Positions 42,619 to 50,456 of a stretch of 64,000 nt of DNA are shown here, in pieces (within the stretch, counting starts at the first letter, position 1; every line of letters begins with the position of its first letter). This DNA comes from Butyricimonas sp. Marseille-P3923. Its GTDB lineage: Bacteria > Bacteroidota > Bacteroidia > Bacteroidales > Marinifilaceae. Made by a program: the position numbers and the translations under genes. The notes beneath the pieces were generated by a model. It was not told the origin of the DNA. It searched no databases and saw only the letters and a list, made by a program, of their open reading frames with translations. The stretch spans positions 496,001 to 560,000 of the forward strand of contig NZ_FXXL01000005.1 in the NCBI RefSeq assembly GCF_900184685.1, read 5' to 3'.

Positions 42619-43809
42619 TTATTTCTTGATACAATTTTTTATCTCTCTCGTGATATACGCCACATCCTCATCCGTCACGCGAGGACCGGCAGGGATACAC
42701 AAACCCCTCTCGAATAACTTTTCCGAAGTACCATCCACGTAACAAGGATTCCCCGCGAAAACCGGCTGCAGGTGCATAGGCTTCCACAACGGTCGGGTTT
42801 CAATTCCTTTAGCGTCCAAAGCCACACGCACCTCCTCGTGATCTACCCCTGTCACCGCTTTGTCGATCAAAATCGTACACAACCAGTAATTCGCATTAAA
42901 CCGGTTATCGGGATTCGACATCAACTCTATTCCATCCACATCGGCGAATGCCCGCTCGTATAATTCATGCACGTGGCGGTGATGAGCCACATGCTCGTCC
43001 AATACTGTCATCTGTCCCAAACCGATCCCGGCACAGATATTACTCATCCGGTAATTGTAACCGATCTTCTCGTGCTGGTAATAAGGATACGGTTCCCGTG
43101 CCTGCGTGGCGTAGAACATCACCTTCTTCTTTGACTCCTCGTCCGGACAAACCAATGCTCCTCCTCCCGAGGTTGTTATCATCTTGTTCCCGTTAAAACT
43201 CAACGCCCCGTACAACCCGAAAGTCCCGCACTTTTGTCCCTTATATTCCGAACCCAATGCCTCGGCAGCATCTTCCAGTACCGGAATGTCATATTTCCCG
43301 GCCACCGCACAAATCTCGTCCATCTTCGCCGGCATCCCGTACAGGTGCACCGGAATAATTGCTTTCGGCTTCCGTCCCGTTTTAGCGATCCGGTCTTGTA
43401 TAGCTCTCTCCAACAACACGGGACTCATGTTCCACGTCTCTTCCTCCGAGTCTACGAAAACAGCCGTCGCCCCTTGATATGTCACCGGGTTGGCAGAAGC
43501 GCAAAAAGTGAAACTCTGGCATATCACCTCGTCACCCGCCTGTACCCCCAACAATATCAACCCCAAGTGCAAGGCCGCCGTCCCCGCACTCAATGCCACC
43601 ACCTGCTTCCCTTCATTTTCAACTCTCAACTTTCCATTTTCAATTGCTTGTTCTCCACTTCCAATCAAAAAATCCCGCAGTGATTTTTCAAAAGCGTTCA
43701 CGTTTGGTCCCAAGGGCACTACCCAATTCGTGTCAAACGCTTCTTTAATAAAATCCTGTTCCTTGCCGCTCATGTGCGCCAAACAAAGATAAATTCGTTC
43801 CCTTTTCAT
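42619..43809 (-). CDS. DegT/DnrJ/EryC1/StrS sugar aminotransferase, PglE-like, with a repeat-derived insertion
   Basis: 396 residues from the ATG at 43809. The start IYLCLAHMSGKEQDFIKEAF followed by DTNWVVPLGPNVNAFE is characteristic of the PglE/bacillosamine-type enzymes, which add a 4-amino group to UDP-4-keto-6-deoxy-GlcNAc with glutamate and PLP. PLP lysine is Lys209 in SFNGNKMITTSGGG. Between SLRDFLIG and VVALSAGTAALHLG there is an extra segment of about 19 residues (51-69) not expected in the family, encoded by sequence resembling a Bacteroidetes intergenic repeat. The frame remains open. Confidence 0.88.
   Translation of the reverse strand: MKRERIYLCLAHMSGKEQDFIKEAFDTNWVVPLGPNVNAFEKSLRDFLIGSGEQAIENGKLRVENEGKQVVALSAGTAALHLGLILLGVQAGDEVICQSFTFCASANPVTYQGATAVFVDSEEETWNMSPVLLERAIQDRIAKTGRKPKAIIPVHLYGMPAKMDEICAVAGKYDIPVLEDAAEALGSEYKGQKCGTFGLYGALSFNGNKMITTSGGGALVCPDEESKKKVMFYATQAREPYPYYQHEKIGYNYRMSNICAGIGLGQMTVLDEHVAHHRHVHELYERAFADVDGIELMSNPDNRFNANYWLCTILIDKAVTGVDHEEVRVALDAKGIETRPLWKPMHLQPVFAGNPCYVDGTSEKLFERGLCIPAGPRVTDEDVAYITREIKNCIKK
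43603..43659 (-). repeat. Repeat-like insertion inside the aminotransferase gene
   Basis: The coding strand here includes AATTGAAAATGGAAAGTTGA followed by GAGTTGAAAATGAA, translated IENGKLRVENE. These words are ones I know from intergenic repeats in Bacteroidetes genomes, and they fall exactly where this family normally has a short loop. Confidence 0.6.
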
Positions 43810-43916
43810 GCAAAAATCTCTTGAACACACCCTTCCGGTCAAGACATAACAACCACGTCTTCACTCCCGCGAGTGCCCTATTGATAAATAAAACTTATGA
43901 TTATACTACGAAATAT

Positions 43917-44507
43917 TCAATTCCCCAACAAGACCTCTCCATGACCGGGATATAAATCCCGCCCCTCCGCGACTTTCAAAATCGCCTCCACGGATCGGGC
44001 TGCATCTTGTTTGTTGCTACGTGGGAAAGTAGTTATTACCTTCACTTCCGGTATAAAAGAATCGCCCGTGAATATCTCTCCCCTCGTGTAATAAGTCAAG
44101 CAACTCTTGTCATGCCCGGGCGTCTCCAACACTGTCAAAAATTCCCCGGGAAATAGCTCCACCTCATCTCCATCATGCACAACTCTCACATGATCCCCCT
44201 TAAACACGATCGGATCATCATGATACTTCGAAAAATTCAACTTATCCGAATAAATTCCTTCCATTCCCGCTTCCGACGTGTACACCACGGATCGCAGGAA
44301 CAAATCGACCATCCGGTTAATCCCGTACAAATGATCATAATGCGTGTGGGTTAGAAAAATACCTCGAATCGTCACCCCTTCCCCGATAGCCTCCAACACC
44401 GGAGCGACATCTCCCGCGTCCACCAACCAACACCAATCTGCCCCTTCCTCCCGCAACACGTATGTATTGGAACTAAAAACCGTATTTACGATCTGCACAA
44501 TCTCCAC
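43917..44507 (-). CDS. MBL-fold metallo-hydrolase (glyoxalase II-like)
   Basis: 196 residues, cytoplasmic. The metal-binding motif THTHYDHLYGINR gives His54, His56, Asp58 and His59; a further His sits in LETPGHDKSCL and a last in DLYPGHGEVLLG. This is the small hydroxyacylglutathione hydrolase-like subgroup of thioester or ester hydrolases. Its position beside polysaccharide genes may be incidental. Substrate unknown. Confidence 0.9.
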   Translation of the reverse strand: MEIVQIVNTVFSSNTYVLREEGADWCWLVDAGDVAPVLEAIGEGVTIRGIFLTHTHYDHLYGINRMVDLFLRSVVYTSEAGMEGIYSDKLNFSKYHDDPIVFKGDHVRVVHDGDEVELFPGEFLTVLETPGHDKSCLTYYTRGEIFTGDSFIPEVKVITTFPRSNKQDAARSVEAILKVAEGRDLYPGHGEVLLGN

Positions 44508-44525
44508 AACTATTTTTTGATGATC

Positions 44526-45413
44526 CTACAAATGACGAACAATAGCTCCTATATGAATTTTTGTCGAATTCTTACTTGTCGGCATACTGAAATATATTCT
44601 ACAATATTGATTAATATTTCGTTTTTGAGCTTTAGATGCATCAGGAGAATTAAATTTCAGATGTGGTTCACAAACAAGCGTCGTGTTTTCATCAGCAAAA
44701 AAAACATTAAATTTTTCATCTTTTTCACCTTCAAACGACCCTCCCTCAATATTGTATTTACAAGCAAAAATTCTAGGAAAATCAATATTTGAACATTGAG
44801 CAACACGGAACTCATTCATAAAATAAGTGTCCATCACCAATAAACAAGCCGTAATTTTCTCACTGTGCGAAACAAGCACTTCTTTTGTTTGAGATTTATA
44901 TCGCTCACCAAATACAAGATTCGGATAATATTTAGAACATTCTTGATAGAAAAAATCCACATCCCCGGGATACAAACCTAAAAAATAACTACGAAACATT
45001 CGCCAATCTTCATACGTTCCCAATACTTGTTTCGAGCGTTCCATGCATTCCGTTTTCGTTAGTACAACTTTTGCACTACATGAATCTTCCGAATGCCATT
45101 CGATTAATTCATCAATTTCTTCTCCCGTAAAATTAGTTGCATGATACACCCCGCTGGTTAATAATATGAAAAATAATTGGGAAATTTCCTTAGGATAAGC
45201 ATGTTGTCCTAATATAAAATCTCCACATGTTGTTCCATCAGGCAATAGTTCAGTGGCCATGAACTCATCCGTATTAAAAAGGAAAACATTATCTTTATCT
45301 GCCACTTTTTGTGTCAAGTCTCTAAAATTTTTCAACTTCGTCAAAATTGCAACTTCGTCATCGGAATGATTGTACGCGAAAGAATCAGAATATACATATA
45401 AATCCGCTCTCAT
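44526..45413 (-). CDS. Unrecognised 295-residue protein, third gene of the Cas2-fold/AAA cassette
   Basis: No family recognised and no signal peptide or membrane helix. Visible features: an N-terminal third with many Asp and aromatic residues, a central YYPNLVFGERYKS, and a C-terminal block CEPHLKFNSPD, RNINQYCRIYFSMP and IHIGAIVRHL. That end (Cys-x-x-His, RIYF, then an Ile-Gly strand closing on HL) looks like a compact conserved module. The start codon directly follows the stop of the AAA ATPase gene with no spacer, which implies translational coupling and a shared complex. AT-rich like its two partners. An effector role is conjecture. Confidence 0.6.
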   Translation of the reverse strand: MRADLYVYSDSFAYNHSDDEVAILTKLKNFRDLTQKVADKDNVFLFNTDEFMATELLPDGTTCGDFILGQHAYPKEISQLFFILLTSGVYHATNFTGEEIDELIEWHSEDSCSAKVVLTKTECMERSKQVLGTYEDWRMFRSYFLGLYPGDVDFFYQECSKYYPNLVFGERYKSQTKEVLVSHSEKITACLLVMDTYFMNEFRVAQCSNIDFPRIFACKYNIEGGSFEGEKDEKFNVFFADENTTLVCEPHLKFNSPDASKAQKRNINQYCRIYFSMPTSKNSTKIHIGAIVRHL

Positions 45414-46580
45414 TTACTTTTTCATTAATCCTAATTGCAAAATTTCCAACAATTGTTGTTCTTGTAAGTCAAAAAAGCCTTTAGGCCAATTCGCTATTTG
45501 CCCGTTAGAATCTATATTTAGTGGATAAACTCGGAACTCCTCATCAAAAAAATAGATAGAAACATGATCTTGTGTTACGCTTTTCTCTTCTTGCAAACAA
45601 TACAACCGGACTGAATTCAATATATGTTCACTATGAGTCTCTATATTGACCTGCACCCCGTTCATCGCTAATAACGACAACAATTCCATCAACCGAGCCT
45701 GTGCAGATGGATGTAAATGTGCTTCAGGATTTTCTACAAACACGACACTCCCTCTTTCTGCTATCAAAGCAACAATTATAATAGATAAAATATAGCTATA
45801 CCCAAAACCCATGTTAATGGATTTTGCCCATCCCATAGAATGTCTATTCTTCATTCGGAGTTGCAACGTGTTATCGGTTTTAACTAAATCCAGTTCAGAT
45901 CCTCCCATTATATAATCACACCACTTGTTTACTTCTTCAATAAGTGACGCTGATTTACCATCCTTTAATCGAATGCCATTCAAGGAAGAGTGGGCAACTA
46001 AAACAGCTAAACGTCGTTCACCCAATATTCCCAAAGGATTAAATTCTTCCTCTTCACATTTTTCTTCATATAAAGTCGGTCCTAATCTTGAAGCAGAGAT
46101 AAAATAGAATGGACTGAAAACCTTATCCATTCGCGGATAAGTTGATTGCAGAAAACGTTCTGTATTTAATTGTTCTTCCTCTGTACCAATAGAGCCTGTT
46201 GAAGTAAAATAATCCTTATCCGATATTTTTAGTTCGCAAATTTTACCACACCATTCATTTTTTGCTTCATAGCCCAAACAAATATTACGATAGTCTTCTT
46301 GATCCGTATCAATTTCAAACCTAACAATTCCTTGTCCTTTATTTTTTAAATCAGAACTTATCAGATCTTGGAAATGAGACAATCTCACAAAATCACCATT
46401 GACACATAATGTTTCTATATTTCCCGTCTTTTGTAAACTTTGAGCAAGCAACAATAAAGCTTGAAAAATAGTAGATTTCCCCCGTCCGTTCATCCCAGCT
46501 AAAATATTCATATTAGATAAACGGAAAGTTTGTTTGCTAGAGAAACATTTGAAATTTTCAATAGAAAGTTGTGTTATCAT
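45414..46580 (-). CDS. AAA ATPase with DUF3696 C terminus (OLD/Rad50-like P-loop)
   Basis: 388 residues. ITQLSIENFKCF opening, Walker A AGMNGRGKSTIFQAL with Lys35, a Ser/Gly-rich signature region GWAKSINMGFGYSYIL, Walker B VVFVENPEAHLHPSAQARL and an H-loop IETHSEHILNSVRL, then the DUF3696 end NGQIANWPKGFFD. The ATPase core is of the ABC/SMC-like class found in OLD, Septu and related defence systems. There is no fused TOPRIM or nuclease domain, so any effector must be a partner. Tightly packed between the Cas2-fold gene (three bases) and the 295-residue gene (zero bases). Confidence 0.9.
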   Translation of the reverse strand: MITQLSIENFKCFSSKQTFRLSNMNILAGMNGRGKSTIFQALLLLAQSLQKTGNIETLCVNGDFVRLSHFQDLISSDLKNKGQGIVRFEIDTDQEDYRNICLGYEAKNEWCGKICELKISDKDYFTSTGSIGTEEEQLNTERFLQSTYPRMDKVFSPFYFISASRLGPTLYEEKCEEEEFNPLGILGERRLAVLVAHSSLNGIRLKDGKSASLIEEVNKWCDYIMGGSELDLVKTDNTLQLRMKNRHSMGWAKSINMGFGYSYILSIIIVALIAERGSVVFVENPEAHLHPSAQARLMELLSLLAMNGVQVNIETHSEHILNSVRLYCLQEEKSVTQDHVSIYFFDEEFRVYPLNIDSNGQIANWPKGFFDLQEQQLLEILQLGLMKK

Positions 46581-46583
46581 AGA

Positions 46584-46862
46584 TTATATATCATTAGAAT
46601 GCTCCTGTAACCAATTGACAGAATCACTCGGCAACCAACCGGATAATTGAGATAGTGAAACCTGACTTATCAACAATAAATCTGATGACTCCAATAATGC
46701 TTTTAATTGTTCATATAAAACTTGCTTACTTGAACTTGTAATAACAAACCATGAATTCTTCATACATTGATTTGTATTCGGGCTCAATGTTTTCAACGTT
46801 TGAAAAAAAGAGGAGTAATCTTTCTCATTATTTTTCAATTCATATGTTATATTATAAAGCAT
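46584..46862 (-). CDS. SinR-family / Cas2-fold small protein
   Basis: 92 residues with the beta-alpha-beta-beta-alpha-beta order of the ferredoxin-like Cas2 fold: strand LYNITYELK, helix FFQTLKTLS, strands SWFVITSSS, helix QVLYEQLKALLESSDL, strand LLISQVS, then LSGWLPSDSVNWLQEH. This matches what I know as SinR-family proteins, Cas2/VapD relatives of unknown role often found in defence or toxin operons. The first-strand Asp typical of Cas2 nucleases is replaced (YELKNN), so catalysis is doubtful. First gene of the three-gene cassette. Confidence 0.65.
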   Translation of the reverse strand: MLYNITYELKNNEKDYSSFFQTLKTLSPNTNQCMKNSWFVITSSSKQVLYEQLKALLESSDLLLISQVSLSQLSGWLPSDSVNWLQEHSNDI

Positions 46863-46905
46863 TCTTCATATTTTAATTGAAGTGCGAAGTTATATATTTT
46901 TTTCA

Positions 46906-46973
46906 TTAAAGCAAACTACGTTTTTTGCCTCTCCATCCAATCAACGAAACGTGATCCACGTACCACGTACTAT
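46906..46973 (-). pseudogene. C-terminal fragment of a sugar-transferase gene
   Basis: Directly after the HEPN stop, one frame reads DINSTWYVDHVSLIGWRGK and stops soon after. WYVDHVS is the conserved end region of priming sugar transferases and is identical here to that of the intact gene at 47713. The DNA shares an exact 18-bp match, ACGTGATCCACGTACCAC at 46949-46966, with 47828-47845. It looks like a leftover from insertion or recombination. Confidence 0.55.
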
Positions 46974-47381
46974 TTATATCTCGAACAAATCATCGTGCTT
47001 ACCGGCCTTTATATCCGTCAAAATTAATTCCACACAAACAATCAATTCCGGAAGATATTTCTTTATAATCTTAAAAATATTCATGGGATCAACATTCCCA
47101 TACTCGTGAGATATTATATTTCTTAAGGCAAACACTCCTTTCCAATATACCTGAGGATAATTGGGAAAAAGCCTTGAAGAAGTCCATTTATCAATTTTCC
47201 GTGCGATCTCTCCTATTACTTGAATTAACATACATGCAGCATCGAATTTCTCCATGCTACTCGGGGAAATTAAAAAATCATGATACTTTGCAATTGGAGC
47301 ATTCCGCTCGACTACTAAATTTGATTTTTCAATCATCAAACTTAAATATTCTTTCACTAAATCCTTAGACGAAGATTGCAT
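46974..47381 (-). CDS. HepT-like HEPN-domain toxin
   Basis: 135-residue helical HEPN protein. It has the RX4HXY signature of HepT: Arg87, His92 and Tyr94 in RNIISHEYG. HepT proteins are RNases of MntA/HepT toxin-antitoxin systems, and the tyrosine is the site at which the partner nucleotidyltransferase attaches AMP to neutralise them. Overlaps the nucleotidyltransferase gene by 17 bases, the usual arrangement. Confidence 0.9.
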   Translation of the reverse strand: MQSSSKDLVKEYLSLMIEKSNLVVERNAPIAKYHDFLISPSSMEKFDAACMLIQVIGEIARKIDKWTSSRLFPNYPQVYWKGVFALRNIISHEYGNVDPMNIFKIIKKYLPELIVCVELILTDIKAGKHDDLFEI

Positions 47382-47655
47382 CTTTCATGATATTAACCTT
47401 AAACGAATCTCTCAACGAATCTCGAAAATTAACGACATCAACCTTGTATCGGGTCAATTTTTCCAATTCTTCTTGTATCTGAACCAACGTAAAAAAATCC
47501 GATTCCTGTAATACGACAACGACATCCAGATCACTTGTTGCTTTTTGTTGTTTCCTTGCAAAAGAACCAAATATTCCCAACATCTTAATCCCATATTTCT
47601 CCGCAAAATTGGTCTTAAAATCCCGTAATATATCTATTATCTCTGCTGTATTCAT
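47365..47655 (-). CDS. MntA-like minimal nucleotidyltransferase antitoxin
   Basis: 96 residues from the ATG at 47655. The catalytic motif GSX10DXD is intact (Gly30, Ser31, Asp42, Asp44 in GSFARKQQKATSDLDVVV), followed by the third acidic position in KVDVVNF. It should transfer AMP to the partner HEPN toxin. Upstream extension to 47679 is possible but lacks support. Confidence 0.9.
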   Translation of the reverse strand: MNTAEIIDILRDFKTNFAEKYGIKMLGIFGSFARKQQKATSDLDVVVVLQESDFFTLVQIQEELEKLTRYKVDVVNFRDSLRDSFKVNIMKDAIFV

Positions 47656-47712
47656 AACTACACTAAGTATATATTGCAAAGATAAACTTATTTCACGAAA
47701 AAAACAACATAC

Positions 47713-48330
47713 TCAATTCGTCCCGTCAAAAGGAACTGTTGTAGCTTCTCCCTCCTTCGAAACTCCATCACGACAAATTATTGTTTTAATTGCAAGAAAA
47801 AATATTTTTAAATCAAGCATGAATGACACGTGATCCACGTACCACACATCCATCTCAAATTTTTTCAACCACGTGTTATTATTTCTCCCGTTGACACCAG
47901 CCCAACCAACAATTCCAGGTCTCACTTCGTGTCGTCTTGCTTGTTCCGATGTATAAAATGCCAAATATTTAGCCGGAAGAGGACGGGGACCTATTAACGC
48001 CATATCTCCTTTCAACACATTTACCAACTGGGGTAACTCATCTATTGATAATTCTCTCACAATCCGTCCCACGGGTGTTAACCTATCTGCATCAGGAAGT
48101 AATACTCCGCTTTCATCCGTTCTATCACTCATTGTTTTGAATTTCAAAATCTTAAACAACTTCCCCCTATATCCCGAACGTGTCTGCACAAAAAATATCC
48201 CATGCAAATTCTGGTGTGCTATTAGTAATAAAATAGCAATAATACATAAAAATGGGATTAAAACGCATAAGGCTATCAAGGCTATCACAAAATCCATCCC
48301 CCTTTTAACGAAAGACACGTACACGCTCAT
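47713..48330 (-). CDS. Priming sugar-1-phosphate transferase (PglC/WcaJ C-terminal type)
   Basis: 205 residues, the short form with one N-terminal re-entrant/membrane helix (FVIALIALCVLIPFLCIIAI) and the catalytic domain: LFKILKFKTMSD, SIDELPQLVNVLKGDMALIG and PRPLP. It transfers a sugar phosphate from a UDP-sugar to undecaprenyl phosphate and so starts repeat-unit assembly. The PglC-sized form, with a PglE-like aminotransferase and a NeuD/PglD-like enzyme in the locus, suggests a di-amino-sugar as first residue. It overlaps the PIG-L gene by four bases; its 3' end carries one copy of the 18-bp direct repeat. Confidence 0.92.
   Translation of the reverse strand: MSVYVSFVKRGMDFVIALIALCVLIPFLCIIAILLLIAHQNLHGIFFVQTRSGYRGKLFKILKFKTMSDRTDESGVLLPDADRLTPVGRIVRELSIDELPQLVNVLKGDMALIGPRPLPAKYLAFYTSEQARRHEVRPGIVGWAGVNGRNNNTWLKKFEMDVWYVDHVSFMLDLKIFFLAIKTIICRDGVSKEGEATTVPFDGTN
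47828..47845. repeat. 18-bp direct repeat, copy in the sugar-transferase gene
   Basis: ACGTGATCCACGTACCAC is identical to 46949-46966. The two copies bracket the HepT/MntA module and the last 115 bases of the sugar-transferase gene. Confidence 0.8.
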
Positions 48331-49004
48331 CTTATATCACGTATTAACATGAATGCTTCAGCTCTAGGATAAGAAACCGTTGCACCTCTATATTTTGCCA
48401 ACGCTTCCATCGCCTCAATTGAACGAGAGGACGGAAATTCTCGTATTTGGGATTTGAAAAACCTCATCGCAACACATTTTGCATTGAACTCTTCCTCTGT
48501 CAACTCCACAAATACATTAGGTATAAATGCCTCTGATTGATACGGAACTCCCCACTCGGTTTCCGACAAAGTTTCATAAGCGTAAACTCTTTTCACAGAA
48601 CAGTTATTCACGGGACGACAAGCAACAAGTGTCGCATCAAAAACCGCCTTATGATCTTTATGTATATCACCACGATGTGGAACAAAAACAGTATCAAATT
48701 GATACTTCTGAATAAGTTCTGACAATGCAGTCGCTATTTTGTAAGAAGGAAACGTATCTAACCTTGGCGCAGGAAAATCCATAAAAAAAGTATCTTCCAC
48801 ACCCAAGGCTCGATGTGCTGCTAATGCTTCATTCCTCACGTTTTGTATCCCTTCCAGAAGATATCTTTCCGGATCTCCCACGTGAGCGTTAGTCACAATC
48901 AAAACATATGTTTCGCTCCCATTATTTACCATCTTTTTCATTACTCCACCACAGCCCAAGACTTCATCATCCGGATGCGGAGCTACTACTAACACTTTTT
49001 TCAT
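48327..49004 (-). CDS. PIG-L family deacetylase
   Basis: 225 residues from the ATG at 49004. The zinc site is seen in VVAPHPDDEVLGCGG and HRGDIHKDHKAVF. This LmbE-like family removes N-acetyl groups from GlcNAc-type sugars or related compounds. In a locus rich in acyltransferases it would free an amino group for a different acyl chain, which is inference. Two bases separate it from the upstream acetyltransferase-like gene and it overlaps the sugar transferase by four. Confidence 0.9.
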   Translation of the reverse strand: MKKVLVVAPHPDDEVLGCGGVMKKMVNNGSETYVLIVTNAHVGDPERYLLEGIQNVRNEALAAHRALGVEDTFFMDFPAPRLDTFPSYKIATALSELIQKYQFDTVFVPHRGDIHKDHKAVFDATLVACRPVNNCSVKRVYAYETLSETEWGVPYQSEAFIPNVFVELTEEEFNAKCVAMRFFKSQIREFPSSRSIEAMEALAKYRGATVSYPRAEAFMLIRDIR

Positions 49005-49006
49005 AC

Positions 49007-49957
49007 TTAATATATATCTGAATCCCCGTAAGAATAATACCAATTTTTAAATTCAGTCAACACGTCACTTAAAGACTCATCAAACACTCTCACTCCTAAG
49101 AAGGTTTGTTTACCACCCAATACAAAACCATTTTTCTCGTAATAAATATGTCGCCGATCAAAAAGAGAAAGCCACGTGTGTACACTTGATATTTTTAAAT
49201 CAAAAGAAGCAATAATGTGTGAAAGAAACTCGGGTAGCAAAGAGATGTTCTCCATAGCGATTCCATTTTCAACAATAAACGCCCCATATGAGCCATCCGC
49301 CATCGGGTACAATTTAACGACTAAAAAACCTGACAAGACAGAATCTCGATGTTCAAAAATATAATATTTATTAAAAGGGTTTTCTTTATACCTCCAATTC
49401 AAATAATCCACTGATTGATTCAAGGAAACACGGAAAGCAGAAGTTATTTGTTTTAATAAATCCGAATGAGATTGATCAAAAGTTTCCATCCTCGTTATCA
49501 TGGGTGATAAGCAAGGTTTTATACTAGATGTCTCCAACACCAAATGATGAATAACGGCCAAATCTCTCCAACTCAAATTCTTGATAAAACCATAGTGAGA
49601 ATTCTTATTGGGAAATCCCATAACGCATTTCGTATCGTATTTTTGGGCGATAAACGAGTACAACTCTTCCGCCAAAGTCTTGAATATCCCTTTCCCGCTG
49701 TAGTCAGGATGAGTCATTGTTGTCATAGAAAGAGATGCTTGCGTTATCTCATTATCTACCACAAATTGAAAAGGACTCACGGCATAATGTCCAATCAACA
49801 ACTCTTTTTCCCACATTAATTTTATATAGTACTTCCCCACTGGATTCCGTTCGAAGCGCCACCGCCAATATTGTTCCCGCATTGGTTTCCCGAAAGTCAA
49901 TTCAAACAAATGCAATATAGCCTTTTCATCCCCAGTTTGGTAATCTCTTATTTCCAT
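49007..49957 (-). CDS. GNAT-fold N-acyltransferase
   Basis: 316 residues. The N-terminal half is a GNAT domain (RDYQTGDEKAILHLFELTFG, then MTHPDYSGKGIFKTLAEELY as the CoA-binding loop); the second half repeats a related fold (SLNQSVDYLNWRYKENPFNK). Such double-GNAT proteins occur in polysaccharide and lipid modification loci. A natural job is moving an acyl group, perhaps from one of the nearby acyl carrier proteins, to a sugar amine; this is inferred from context. Confidence 0.75.
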   Translation of the reverse strand: MEIRDYQTGDEKAILHLFELTFGKPMREQYWRWRFERNPVGKYYIKLMWEKELLIGHYAVSPFQFVVDNEITQASLSMTTMTHPDYSGKGIFKTLAEELYSFIAQKYDTKCVMGFPNKNSHYGFIKNLSWRDLAVIHHLVLETSSIKPCLSPMITRMETFDQSHSDLLKQITSAFRVSLNQSVDYLNWRYKENPFNKYYIFEHRDSVLSGFLVVKLYPMADGSYGAFIVENGIAMENISLLPEFLSHIIASFDLKISSVHTWLSLFDRRHIYYEKNGFVLGGKQTFLGVRVFDESLSDVLTEFKNWYYSYGDSDIY

Positions 49958-50002
49958 TGATACTTCAATTATTTTATGTCAACATAATTTCACAATCATG
50001 TT

Positions 50003-50455
50003 TTACTTTACTAATTTACCCTTATTAATAATTTGAGTTTTATCACTTATTTCTATACCCGTACGAACTACTCTAGCCGGATTCCCCGCTATCAAACAAT
50101 GACTAGGAAAACTTTTAGTAACAACACTTCCTGCCCCCACAAACACATGATCTCCAAGAGAAACTCCAGGAAGAATTATTGCCCTTCCCCCTATTACGCA
50201 ATGTTTACCAATATACGTATCACACCACATTTTTTCCTTTCCTCTAGAATAATCATGAGCTATAATCATCACTCCCAAAGCTACTCGAGTTCCGTCACCA
50301 ATGTGTACACCCTTAGGATGTGCGCGATCAATAAGAGCTCTCCAAGATATTTGACAATTTTTTCCAATATCAACACCTCTTATTTTCCGCAAATACACTC
50401 CATATGAATGATTTATCACTCGACTAATTTTTTGTCTAAAAGATAACTTAGCCAT
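50003..50455 (-). CDS. Left-handed beta-helix O-acyltransferase (WbbJ/maa type)
   Basis: 150 residues. Hexapeptide repeats run through the centre (IGKNCQISWRALID, VHIGDGTRVALG, GKHCVIGGRAIILPG, GDHVFVGAGSVVTKSFP), with catalytic His in IAHDYSRG. It would transfer an acetyl or short acyl group to a sugar hydroxyl. One base separates it from the KAS III gene. Confidence 0.85.
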   Translation of the reverse strand: MAKLSFRQKISRVINHSYGVYLRKIRGVDIGKNCQISWRALIDRAHPKGVHIGDGTRVALGVMIIAHDYSRGKEKMWCDTYIGKHCVIGGRAIILPGVSLGDHVFVGAGSVVTKSFPSHCLIAGNPARVVRTGIEISDKTQIINKGKLVK

Positions 50456-50456
50456 A

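Noticed and set aside
44526-46580. Assignment of the ATPase cassette to Septu, Gabija or a retron
   Set aside because: No HNH (PtuB), no TOPRIM or UvrD-like helicase, and no reverse transcriptase is present.
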